Shown here: one piece after another, positions 15,973-24,474 of the stretch | Layout of the letters: each line of letters begins with the position of its first letter | Numbering within the stretch: the stretch's first letter is position 1 | Source of the DNA: Ulvibacterium sp039819225 | GTDB lineage: Bacteria; Bacteroidota; Bacteroidia; Flavobacteriales; Flavobacteriaceae | DNA length: 37,188 nucleotides | Direction of reading: 5' to 3' | Assembly: GCA_039819225.1 (NCBI GenBank) | Contig: JBCBSN010000016.1 | Span: forward strand, 1 to 37,188 | Notes under the pieces: model-generated | Told to the model about the DNA's origin: nothing | What the model saw: only the letters and a program-made list of their open reading frames with translations | Databases searched by the model: none | Translations under genes and position numbers: made by a program

Positions 15973-16260
15973 ATGAACAAGCTTACTTCCGAAGATATTA
16001 CCATAAAACTAGAAGACCTGGTAGGATGGTCATTAGTGGATAATGCCATTGAAAAGACCTTTGGATTTACCGATTTTAAGGAGACATTCGCCACAATGGT
16101 CCGAATAGCATTTGAGTGCGAAGCGCAAAACCATCATCCTAATTGGAGCAATGTTTACAATTCGCTTAAAATACGATTAAATACCCATGATGCCGGAGGT
16201 GTTACAGAGAAGGATTTTACCTTGGCGAGGATAATCGAGGATGTGATTCGTAGTCAGTAA
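15973..16260 (+). CDS. phhB: 4a-hydroxytetrahydrobiopterin dehydratase (pterin-4a-carbinolamine dehydratase)
   Basis: The 95-residue protein regenerates tetrahydropterin cofactor by dehydrating the 4a-carbinolamine left by aromatic amino acid hydroxylases. The family motif is present: E-C-E-A-Q-N-H-H-P-N-W followed by V-Y-N-S-L-K-I-R-L-N-T-H-D-A-G-G-V-T-E-K-D, with the conserved His-His-Pro and the later His and Asp. Length is typical. It lies 48 bases after the SDR gene on the same strand, and a -7-like TATTTTTG (15931-15938) is present but without a well-spaced -33 box. No hydroxylase gene is in the window. Confidence 0.94.
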   Translation: MNKLTSEDITIKLEDLVGWSLVDNAIEKTFGFTDFKETFATMVRIAFECEAQNHHPNWSNVYNSLKIRLNTHDAGGVTEKDFTLARIIEDVIRSQ

Positions 16261-16267
16261 CCAGGGG

Positions 16268-16309
16268 CAGTAAGCAGTTAGCAGTGGTCAGTGGTCAGTG
16301 GTCAGTGGG
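16268..16309. repeat. Degenerate tandem heptamer repeat (CAGTNNN)x6
   Basis: Six seven-base units follow one another from 16268: CAGTAAG, CAGTTAG, three CAGTGGT and CAGTGGG. The array starts seven bases after the stop codon of the pterin dehydratase. It has the same unit length and the same position relative to a stop codon as the ATGCTAG array after thrB, though the sequence differs. The rest of the gap to 16416 holds degenerate CTCATTA/CTAACC-like words but no gene. Confidence 0.85.
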
Positions 16310-16416
16310 CAAAAAAATCGATTACGGATCGGATACACCCATATTCCGAATTGCCTCCCCTTAACTCACTAACCTATTAGCTCATTTACTCCTAAACCCC
16401 TAAAACCATAAACCTT

Positions 16417-16447
16417 TTTGACTTGCACTTGAACTTTCGTTAATTTG
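16417..16447 (+). promoter_or_regulatory. Probable yebC promoter
   Basis: TTTG at 16417-16420, a 19-base spacer and TTAATTTG at 16440-16447, seven of eight positions of the -7 consensus. The transcript would start near 16454, about 24 bases before the ATG. Confidence 0.55.
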
Positions 16448-16477
16448 CGTTTTTTCAAAAAGAAGTAAACACATTCG

Positions 16478-17188
16478 ATGGGAAGAGCATTTGAATTTCG
16501 AAAAGCGCGAAAAATGAAGCGTTGGGCGGCCATGTCCAAGGCTTTTACCCGGATTGGTAAGGACATCGTAATGGCGGTAAAGGAAGGTGGTCCAGATCCA
16601 GATGCCAACTCAAGACTAAGGGCAGTAATCCAAAATGCCAAGTCTGTAAACATGCCCAAGGATAACATAGAAAGGGCGATAAAAAGAGCCACGGACAAAA
16701 GTCAGGGCGACTATAAAGAAGTGCTCTTTGAGGGGTACGCTCCACACGGGATAGCGATTTTAATCGAAACGGCGACCGATAACAATACCCGGACGGTAGC
16801 CAATATCCGGAGCTATTTCAACAAATATGACGGGAGTTTGGGCACCTCCGGATCGGTAGAATTTATGTTTGACCATACCTGTAATTTTCGGATACAGGCC
16901 GAAGGCATAGATCCTGAGGAACTGGAATTGGATATGATCGATTTTGGTGCGGAGGAGGTCTTTGTTGACGAGGACGGTATTTTGATCTATGCCCCCTTTG
17001 AAAGTTTCGGGGCTATTCAGAAAGAGTTGGAGAACCGCGGAATTGAAATATTATCTTCTGGTTTTGAGCGTATTCCTCAAGTAACCAAGGAGCTTTCCGA
17101 AACACAGATGACTGATGTGGAAAAGCTCTTGGAAAAAATAGAGGAAGACGATGATGTACAGAACGTGTACCATACGATGCAAGAGTAA
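16478..17188 (+). CDS. yebC: YebC/PmpR (TACO1) family protein
   Basis: The 236-residue protein begins MGRAFEFRKARKMKRWAAMS and has the family blocks A-F-T-R-I-G-K-D-I, G-G-P-D-P-D-A-N-S-R-L-R, A-K-S-V-N-M-P-K-D-N-I-E-R-A-I-K-R and T-D-N-N-T-R-T-V-A-N-I-R. The length matches the three-domain YebC fold. Members were named as DNA-binding regulators (PmpR) and more recently have been linked to translation, in line with mitochondrial TACO1. The gene has its own likely promoter and ends before a strong hairpin terminator. Confidence 0.95.
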   Translation: MGRAFEFRKARKMKRWAAMSKAFTRIGKDIVMAVKEGGPDPDANSRLRAVIQNAKSVNMPKDNIERAIKRATDKSQGDYKEVLFEGYAPHGIAILIETATDNNTRTVANIRSYFNKYDGSLGTSGSVEFMFDHTCNFRIQAEGIDPEELELDMIDFGAEEVFVDEDGILIYAPFESFGAIQKELENRGIEILSSGFERIPQVTKELSETQMTDVEKLLEKIEEDDDVQNVYHTMQE

Positions 17189-17215
17189 AACCGAGACTGA
17201 AACAGGTAGTAGACA

Positions 17216-17243
17216 AAAAAGGCCCTTATAAACGGGCCTTTTT
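17216..17243. terminator. Bidirectional intrinsic terminator
   Basis: AAAAAGGCCC (17216-17225), an eight-base loop, and GGGCCTTTTT (17234-17243) form a ten-pair stem whose A and T tracts give a T-run on both strands. It separates the converging yebC and the M4 protease gene and should end both transcripts. Confidence 0.9.
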
Positions 17244-17256
17244 GTATACCTCTTGC

Positions 17257-20200
17257 TTACTGCTGTTCAACGATGAATTGTTTTGTATAGGTGTTTCCCT
17301 GATCATCATAAATACTTAAACTATATAGACCTGTGCGGTATCCATCAACGTCCACGATATAGACGTTGCCATCGCGAATATCTTCAGATTGATAATCCCT
17401 GATCATTTTGCCACTCAAATCAAAAACCCTTAGGGCCAATAAATGTATTGGTTTGTCAAAAATTACCCTAGCAAGTTCCGATGCCGGATTGGGGTATATC
17501 CTAAAAGAATTATTATCCTCCCTATTGGTATTTTCCAACCTATTGGTGTTGAGGACATTAGCCCCCAGCACCTCAATGGCGTTTATCAAAGGATGATGTA
17601 GACCACCATCTTCTTCAAGAGATGAGAGATTAATATCAAGTATGCCATCGTTAACGGTTACTTTATAGGTGGTAACAAATAGGTTACCGAGACCGGCCCT
17701 TGCAATAACATCAAGATTGTCCTCTACCAATAGCCCTTCGATACGCACATCAAAAATACGACTGCCTATTTCACCAGGCCCTCCCGCCGGCGTTCCGAAC
17801 CATAATTCCGAAAAGTGCAAATTCACCTCATATTCGCCATCAGGCACGGGAATCTTATAGGCCATTACCTTATCACGACCAAATCTAAAGCTTTGATGAA
17901 GTTCCTCTAGCCCAGCACGCGCAATACTTAAGGTGGCCCCCTCCGTAAAATAGGCATCGGGAAGATAGGTTGCGTCGTTATAGGCGGTTTCCGCGCTTCC
18001 CCCGGCATTGATCCGTAGGACAAAATCTTCGGCATCCCCACAATTAAGACTCGCTCCCCCGTCAATTATAGACCAAGAGAAATCCGTAACAAGCTTTTGT
18101 CGCGCAACCTCTCCGAGACAAAACTGCGCCTCTAGGATTTGCAGCTCGATCCCCGGTTGTACATCGGCCAAGGCACCCCAACCGATCAGCAGTTGATCAT
18201 AATTGGCAATGGATAGCTTTACATTGGTAAACATATCGTCCATATCCAGCACCGATCCAACATCCCAATGGCCAATACCTTGATCGAAGGATAAGGCATT
18301 GTTGAACATAAGTGCCGTATTGGTAACCTTGCCCATATTCCAATTACCAATGGCCTGGTTAAAGGAAGTTGCATCTTTGAACATTGCTTCGGTAGAGGTC
18401 ACATTACCCATATCCCAGTCGCCAATATTTTGATCAAAGGCGACGGCCCCCTCAAAAATGTAGTCCATAGCGGATACGGTAGATACGTCCCAGAGGCCGA
18501 TCTTTTCATTGGCCACTAAAGACGAACAAAACCTGAACATCCCCTTCAATATATCCACATGGGATAAATCAGGAACGTCATCGGCCAGCACATCCAAATT
18601 TGTACACCCTGCAAATGCGTTCTCCATAGAAGACCATGTTTGATCCCCCCATTGCAGGACGGAAACAATTTTTTCATGATCTCCAGGACCTTCTTCCGGG
18701 CCATTAAAATATATCTTGGGAAAATCGCCATAGATACTCACCTCAAAGGTGCCCCGAGTCTCATAGGTATGGGTCATGGCATCCGTAACGCCTATATTGG
18801 AAGTACCGTCTCCCCAATCCACAATATAGTCATAGCCGACCTCGCTATGTGCGGGAAGGGTAATTTGATCGTTATTGGATAGACCAGGATTGTCCGTTTT
18901 CCATACGGTTACGAACGGGCGCTGCCCCGAGCAGTTTTTTCCGGCATCGTCAATGGTCCAACCAAAGGAATCGATCAAAAGCTGTCTGGCCTTTTCACCT
19001 ATACAAAATTCGGTGGTGCTGGCACCAAGTTGTACGTTATTTTGAACGATGGGTTCCTGGGACCAGCCCATCAATATCATGTCATAATTATAACTGGACA
19101 GTCCGGATCCATTAAAAATAGAGTTCATATTGGTGACCTTGCCTATATTCCAAACGGATAGATCTTGATCAAAGTCCAAGGCTCCTTCAAAAACGGAAAT
19201 CATTCGGGTTACATTACCGGTATCCCAAGGGCTCAGGTCTTGATTAAAGGAAACGGCACCACTGAACATAGTGTTTAAACTCTGCACGGATGCCATATTC
19301 CAAGTACTGATATCCTGGTTAAAGGATTCCGCATCGGCAAAAACCGCATCCATTTGGGTAACCTTGCCCACATCCCATGCCGCGATATCCTGATTGAAGG
19401 AAACGGCACCTTGGAACATATTGCCCATATGTACAACATTGGCCATATCCCAGCTGCCAATGGCCTCGTTGCCCATTAGGGATATGCAACCCATGAACAT
19501 GGCCTCCAAAGAGCTTAGGCCGGAAAGATCGGGAGTGTCCTCGGCCAAAACATCAAGATTGGAGCACCCGGAAAAGGCGTTCTCCATGGAGGACCATATT
19601 TGATCTCCCCATGAATTAACGGAAATTATTTTTTCCTCGTCCCCAGGGCCATCATTGGAAGCATTGAAATAGATTCTTGGAAAATTGCCGAAAATCAGTA
19701 CTTCATAGGTGCCTGGGACATCATAGGTATGGGTAATACTTCCTGTTATATCGCTATCCGATGTCCCATCTCCCCAATCCACAAAATAGTCGTAATTTGA
19801 TGAGGGATGTACAGGAATGGTAATCTGATTATCATTGGATGCCCCAGTATTATTCGTTTTCCAAGTGGTTACAAATGGCCTTCTATCCGAACAGTCCTTC
19901 CCGGCATCCTCAATAATCCAGTCCAGGATATCTATAAGGTATTGCCTCATTTTTTCCGAAACACAAAATGAAGTGGATCGCGCCCCTAGGGCCACTCCCG
20001 ATTGTAAAACGGGTTTTTGGCCCCAGCCTAGTAGAATGAGATCATAGTTAAGGCTGGAGAGTGCCGTGCCGTTGAACATGGCGCTCATGTCCCGGGCATT
20101 GGCTATGTTCCAACCGGCCAAATTTTGATTAAATGATGCCGCCCCTTCAAATAGGGAACGCATTTGTTGTATTCCACTGAAGTCCCACCCATCCAAGGAT

Positions 20201-23139
20201 CGATCAAAAAGAAGCGCATCCTTAAACATATAGTCCACGGATGTGATCCCGCTTATATCCCAGGTATCCATAACTGCATTTCCCTGAAGACCGGAACAAC
20301 CTAAAAACATGGCATTGGTGGAGGAGATCCTGGAAAGATCGGGGACATCCGTCGCGGTTATATCCAGATTTTGGCAACCTGCAAAAGCGAAGTCCAGAGC
20401 GGACCATTTATTGGATCCCCATTGATCTACAGAAATAATTTTGGCGGTATCACCTGTCTTAGGCCTGGTTTGAAAAATCTCAGTATCCCCATTAAAGAAA
20501 ATACCGGGAAACTTCCCCGTGATGGAGATTGTATAATTTCCGGGAACCGAATAAGTATGGGTGATTTCACCGGTAACCCCGGTATCATTGGAGCCGTCTC
20601 CCCATAGCACGGTATAGTCATACCTTTTTTCGGGATGGGTTGGAATGGTAATTTGCCTATTCCCGGAAACTCCCGGATTATCCGTCTTCCATGTGGTAAC
20701 AAATGGTTTTGGTTCTGAACAATCCTTCCCGGAATCGGTTACGGACCATCCATATTTGGTAATAATATCCTGTCTATCATCCTCGCCCAGGCAATAGGAT
20801 GTATGGTTGGCACCCAACTTTACATTATTTTGAAGTGATTCCAAGTTACTCCAGCCTATCCATATACGGTCATAGTTCTCCCTTGTTAAATCGGAATTAT
20901 CAAAGATTAATGACATATCCTTAACTTCGGATACGCCCCAAGAACCAATATCCCTATCAAAAGGGCTATTCTTGAACATTTCCACCATCGTTGTTACCGA
21001 ACTCACGTCCCAAGCCGCTATATCCTGGTCAAAACCGCTATGGGCGAACATTCCGGAAAGATCCAAAATTGCACTTACATCCCACTTGTCCAGCAAGGGG
21101 ATATCATTTGACAGTCGGCATCCAAAAAACATATGGCCAAAACTTGTAAGTTCCGAGAAATCCGGAAAGTCGTCCGCACTAACTTCCAGGTTTTTACAAC
21201 CCGAAAAGGCAAAGTCCATGGAAGCCCATTTGTTGGTGCCCCATTTTTCGATGGAGAGCAACTTTTCCTCATCCCCTTTATAACCATCCAAAGAGGTATT
21301 GTTAAAGTAGATTTGGGGGAAGGTACCAGAAATTCTAACGGTATACTGGCCTGGCAAGGTATAGGTATGGGTAATGTTTCCAGTGATATTGGTATCGGTA
21401 CGGCCATCGCCCCAATCCACCGAATAATTATAGTCCCTTTGCGGATTTGTGGGAATGGTAATCTGATTGGCATTGGACGTTCCGGGATTGTCGGTTTTCC
21501 ATGTAGTTACAAAAGGTCTAATAGTTCCTACATCGTATGATTCTCCTACGCCTACCGCATGCCATGCATCCGTGACGGCCTTCTCCTCGGGACTTCCCGC
21601 TCCATATAGATCTATTGCGGATTGAATGGCTCCTTGCCTCGCGGCCTGGTGGTTTGAAGTACTATTAAGATATACCGTTAAATTTCGGTATGCAATGGCG
21701 GCCGCTTTTTCAATACCAATACGGTCCACAACATAGGCATTCCCTATATCGTTGGTTCCGGAACCTCCAATGCTCAGCAAATAAAACCAGTAGTTCTGAA
21801 CCCCAGAATTGGTATGCACACCGCAATAATCATTGTTTCTTGATGGGAAACAATTCACATCCTTCCAGTAGGCTCCCCCATAGGTGTCCGGTTGTCCGTA
21901 AGAGTTGGGATCGGCAAGAGATCTAAAGGCACCTCCTTCACCATCGGGGCCAATTTCATCGCCCAACAACCAGTCATTGCTTCCTAGGGTAGAAGATTCA
22001 ATGCTCTCCCCAAAGATATCCGCAAAAGATTCGTTCAATGCACCAGGTTCTTTTTGGTAAACAAGGTTAGCCGAGTTTTGAATAACCCCATGGCTTATTT
22101 CATGACCAACGATATCAAGACTAACCAAGGGATTTGTCCCATCTCCGCCATCACCATAGGTCATGCGCTGACCATCCCAAAAAGCATTTCTAAAGTTTGT
22201 TCCATATCCGATATAGGAAACCAAGGGAGCACCCGCATTGTCAAAGGAATCCCTACCATGTTTCTGTTGATAATAGATATACGTATTTTCGGCACCCCAG
22301 TGGGCCTGCACCCCAGTGGCATTCTCGGCGCCAAAAAAAGCCGTATTGCTCTGGATATCGGTAGCGGCATTGTAATTCTCTGAATTATGCAGGTCAAAGG
22401 TATAAACGCCGCTTCCGTGTTTGCCCTGCCTTAAACGAAAGACCCCGGAATCACTATCCGCGGTAAAGGAGACAACCCCGTTAAAAAGACTTGTACCCAT
22501 GGCTTGTACATCAACATCATGTAAAGTAGCGTTCTCCATCAGTACGGTTCCATTGTTGGCATCAACGTAAACATATGCCCTATATATGGGATTCAACGCA
22601 TAGATATCAAACTTATAGGCCAACGACACCTGGGGAAAGGCATCGTCAATATTAGGCAAAATTACCAGTTCGCCCTTGGGACCTTGATAAGAATCCAATA
22701 AAGCAGCTTCTTCCTTTTTTTCCCATAAATAGGTTTTGGCACCTACAAAGGCCTTCGCCTTCTCCAAAGCTTGGGTTTGGTTCAAGGCGGGGGTAAGGTC
22801 CATATCTGAAATAGGATATACATTATAGGACATTGAAACCAAGTCTCCCTTTCTTTTTTGCAGCGAGACCTCTCCAAAAGTTACCTCGATTCCTTTGTAG
22901 TACTGTTGAAACCGTTCATTCTGGTTATCCGCTTTGTCCAATTCACGCTTGACCAGTTGAAAATCATGATCGCCCTTTAGTTTTAAATGTAGCCTAAATG
23001 TATGGGGCGCAGGGAGGGCCGAGAGGACGATGTCCTTCTCAAAGACCTTAATACCCTGTATTGGGGGATTGGTGTTATTCTGGGCAAGGCCTGCAAAAAA
23101 ATAAATAGAGAATAGGGTAACGAGTAGAAAATTTTTCAT
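17257..23139 (-). CDS. Secreted M4 (thermolysin-family) metalloprotease with PKD/BspA repeats, malectin-like domain and T9SS signal
   Basis: This is a 1960-residue exported protease. Residues 1-19 are a signal peptide (ends F-F-A-G-L-A-Q). Residues about 40-190 are an FTP/PepSY-type propeptide. The catalytic part shows the zinc motif H-E-I-S-H at 346-350 and the third ligand in G-A-L-N-E-S-F-A-D (Glu370, 24 residues after His346 as in thermolysin). C-G-V-H-T-N-S-G-V carries the likely transition-state His. Four large units starting P-F-V-T-T-W-K (residues 542, 812, 1088, 1408) each hold a PKD-like domain (V-D-W-G-D-G and T-H-T-Y) and BspA-type (DUF285) repeats. A malectin-like domain follows (about 1705-1860), then the T9SS type A sorting domain (F-R-I-Y-P-N-P to the end). 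It is probably released or surface-attached for protein degradation. It is a single-gene unit ending at the shared terminator. Confidence 0.95.
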   Translation of the reverse strand: MKNFLLVTLFSIYFFAGLAQNNTNPPIQGIKVFEKDIVLSALPAPHTFRLHLKLKGDHDFQLVKRELDKADNQNERFQQYYKGIEVTFGEVSLQKRKGDLVSMSYNVYPISDMDLTPALNQTQALEKAKAFVGAKTYLWEKKEEAALLDSYQGPKGELVILPNIDDAFPQVSLAYKFDIYALNPIYRAYVYVDANNGTVLMENATLHDVDVQAMGTSLFNGVVSFTADSDSGVFRLRQGKHGSGVYTFDLHNSENYNAATDIQSNTAFFGAENATGVQAHWGAENTYIYYQQKHGRDSFDNAGAPLVSYIGYGTNFRNAFWDGQRMTYGDGGDGTNPLVSLDIVGHEISHGVIQNSANLVYQKEPGALNESFADIFGESIESSTLGSNDWLLGDEIGPDGEGGAFRSLADPNSYGQPDTYGGAYWKDVNCFPSRNNDYCGVHTNSGVQNYWFYLLSIGGSGTNDIGNAYVVDRIGIEKAAAIAYRNLTVYLNSTSNHQAARQGAIQSAIDLYGAGSPEEKAVTDAWHAVGVGESYDVGTIRPFVTTWKTDNPGTSNANQITIPTNPQRDYNYSVDWGDGRTDTNITGNITHTYTLPGQYTVRISGTFPQIYFNNTSLDGYKGDEEKLLSIEKWGTNKWASMDFAFSGCKNLEVSADDFPDFSELTSFGHMFFGCRLSNDIPLLDKWDVSAILDLSGMFAHSGFDQDIAAWDVSSVTTMVEMFKNSPFDRDIGSWGVSEVKDMSLIFDNSDLTRENYDRIWIGWSNLESLQNNVKLGANHTSYCLGEDDRQDIITKYGWSVTDSGKDCSEPKPFVTTWKTDNPGVSGNRQITIPTHPEKRYDYTVLWGDGSNDTGVTGEITHTYSVPGNYTISITGKFPGIFFNGDTEIFQTRPKTGDTAKIISVDQWGSNKWSALDFAFAGCQNLDITATDVPDLSRISSTNAMFLGCSGLQGNAVMDTWDISGITSVDYMFKDALLFDRSLDGWDFSGIQQMRSLFEGAASFNQNLAGWNIANARDMSAMFNGTALSSLNYDLILLGWGQKPVLQSGVALGARSTSFCVSEKMRQYLIDILDWIIEDAGKDCSDRRPFVTTWKTNNTGASNDNQITIPVHPSSNYDYFVDWGDGTSDSDITGSITHTYDVPGTYEVLIFGNFPRIYFNASNDGPGDEEKIISVNSWGDQIWSSMENAFSGCSNLDVLAEDTPDLSGLSSLEAMFMGCISLMGNEAIGSWDMANVVHMGNMFQGAVSFNQDIAAWDVGKVTQMDAVFADAESFNQDISTWNMASVQSLNTMFSGAVSFNQDLSPWDTGNVTRMISVFEGALDFDQDLSVWNIGKVTNMNSIFNGSGLSSYNYDMILMGWSQEPIVQNNVQLGASTTEFCIGEKARQLLIDSFGWTIDDAGKNCSGQRPFVTVWKTDNPGLSNNDQITLPAHSEVGYDYIVDWGDGTSNIGVTDAMTHTYETRGTFEVSIYGDFPKIYFNGPEEGPGDHEKIVSVLQWGDQTWSSMENAFAGCTNLDVLADDVPDLSHVDILKGMFRFCSSLVANEKIGLWDVSTVSAMDYIFEGAVAFDQNIGDWDMGNVTSTEAMFKDATSFNQAIGNWNMGKVTNTALMFNNALSFDQGIGHWDVGSVLDMDDMFTNVKLSIANYDQLLIGWGALADVQPGIELQILEAQFCLGEVARQKLVTDFSWSIIDGGASLNCGDAEDFVLRINAGGSAETAYNDATYLPDAYFTEGATLSIARAGLEELHQSFRFGRDKVMAYKIPVPDGEYEVNLHFSELWFGTPAGGPGEIGSRIFDVRIEGLLVEDNLDVIARAGLGNLFVTTYKVTVNDGILDINLSSLEEDGGLHHPLINAIEVLGANVLNTNRLENTNREDNNSFRIYPNPASELARVIFDKPIHLLALRVFDLSGKMIRDYQSEDIRDGNVYIVDVDGYRTGLYSLSIYDDQGNTYTKQFIVEQQ
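18040..21519 (-). repeat. Four diverged repeat units inside the M4 protease
   Basis: Four units of about 270, 276, 320 and 293 residues follow the protease domain, each beginning P-F-V-T-x-W-K-T-[DN]-N. Each unit runs: PKD-like domain, a G-C-x-N-L cap, several BspA-type repeats of about 23 residues (W-[DN]-x-x-x-V-x-x-M-x-x-M-F), and a tail with two Cys (for example C-I-G-E-K-A-R-Q and D-A-G-K-N-C-S). I count 3, 3, 5 and 4 BspA repeats, which explains the length differences. Units are diverged, so the duplications are old. Confidence 0.85.
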
Positions 23140-23603
23140 TGTGGGGGATCTTTATAGTGTTACTTCACACCAAGGTATATCCCCTTATATCTGACCAAAA
23201 CTTTTATCGGCAAACACTATAATCCCTCGACCAATTCACGCTTTTGCTTAATAAGTTAAGCATAAATTACTCATATATAACACGTTATCGTTATAAAATG
23301 CATTTGGACGAATCCCTACAATATTCCACTGACCCTGCCTTTTTTACAAAAAAGGGTTTTTTGGCATTATTTAAATTGAACACTTTAAGACAAATTGGTC
23401 CGCAACATAAAGGTAAGTGTTCTTTAAAGTAAATGTGGGAAGTGAAGCTGGTCGGCGACCGATTTCCTTTCTCTTTATCAAGTTGTCGGTTCTTTGGCCC
23501 TCCTCCGAAAAAAACCAAAAATCTCTCTTTAACAATTTGCCCCTTAAATCTGCGTTCTGTAAATAAGGTCTGCCCAAAACGACTAAATTCTAAATACTTT
23601 CTT
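23140..23603. other. Divergent intergenic region between protease and small secreted protein genes
   Basis: These 464 bases separate the protease start (minus) from the next plus-strand gene. No convincing gene is seen. A plus-strand frame from 23433 reads into the next gene but its extra 57 residues do not look like protein. A short perfect palindrome CCTTTTTT-AC-AAAAAAGG lies at 23338-23355. Promoters for both flanking genes should be here, but no box pair matches the consensus well. Confidence 0.5.
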
Positions 23604-24098
23604 ATGCGCATTGTGGTTCTTTTTGCAGCCCTGTTTAGCTTCGTAAGGGTTACCTCCCAAGACATGGACCCGGAAAGACTCGGTTCGCTTATTAAATCGG
23701 TTACGGATTCTGTGGAGACCCATGGCAATTCCTATCGTTTTGTATATAAAGAAGTATTTGTTTTTACCATCTACGATGAGAATGCCAACCGTATGCGCAT
23801 TATTTCCCCTATCGTACAGCGGGATGAAATTGGCGAGGAAGAACTTTTGAACGCCCTGGTGGCCAATTTTCATTCTGCCCTGGACGTAAAATATGCGCTA
23901 AGTGATGAGATCATTTGGTCCGTGTTTATTCATCCATTAAGGGAATTATCGGATCATCAGGTATTGGATGCCATAAATCAAGTGTACCGTGCAAACGTTA
24001 CCTTTGGAACTACCTATTCCAGTACGGATTTGGTTTTTCCGGGAAATACAGAGAAAAAAAATCCTCCCAAATATAAAAAGCTCATAGAACGGTACTAG
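23604..24098 (+). CDS. Small secreted protein of unknown function
   Basis: From the ATG at 23604 the protein has 164 residues and starts MRIVVLFAALFSFVRVTSQD, a typical signal peptide with cleavage probably after Ser-Gln or nearby. An upstream in-frame ATG (23433) would bury this signal behind 57 residues, so the short form is chosen. The mature part is a mixed helix-strand domain with paired segments RFVYKEVFVFTIYDENANRM and DEIIWSVFIHPLRELSDHQV, then a polar tail N-T-E-K-K-N-P-P-K-Y-K-K. No lipobox, membrane segment or enzymatic motif is visible. I do not recognise the family. Confidence 0.7.
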   Translation: MRIVVLFAALFSFVRVTSQDMDPERLGSLIKSVTDSVETHGNSYRFVYKEVFVFTIYDENANRMRIISPIVQRDEIGEEELLNALVANFHSALDVKYALSDEIIWSVFIHPLRELSDHQVLDAINQVYRANVTFGTTYSSTDLVFPGNTEKKNPPKYKKLIERY

Positions 24099-24474
24099 AA
24101 AAACAGTTGAAAAAAGCAATCTACTTCCCTAACTCTCCTTAGCCCTCGAATTTCGCTATTAAGTTCTTTTGAGGATTTGGTATTCACCCATGCCTTAAAA
24201 CACAGATTTATTCCCTGTCATATTTTTATTTCAATCCGTAAACGATTCCAATTTAAAGGAATTCAAGAACACTAAAAAAATTGAATATTAAGAAAAAAGT
24301 TAATACCACACACAAATAATGTCAAGTTGTAAAAAAATATAAGTATTTCATTATATAAACATTAGGTTAAAAACAAGATTACTTAAGCAAAAGGAAACCA
24401 TTTTATAACTTTCATTTTTTTTCTTTTAATGAAATTTGAAAAAGTATTCCACTTATTTGGATTGAACCGATAAA
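24099..24474. other. A/T-rich intergenic region upstream of the PhoD-like gene
   Basis: These 376 bases are very A/T-rich, with many short A and T runs, and hold no open frame of interest. The leader of the PhoD-like gene is here. A TAACTTTC near 24406 resembles a -7 box, but a -33 partner is not clear. Confidence 0.45.

Noticed and set aside
18040..21519. Possible CRISPR or satellite array because of periodicity
   Set aside because: The period is that of large protein-coding units, diverged in nucleotide sequence and in one reading frame.
23433..23603. Upstream extension of the small secreted protein
   Set aside because: It would place the signal peptide 57 residues inside the protein.
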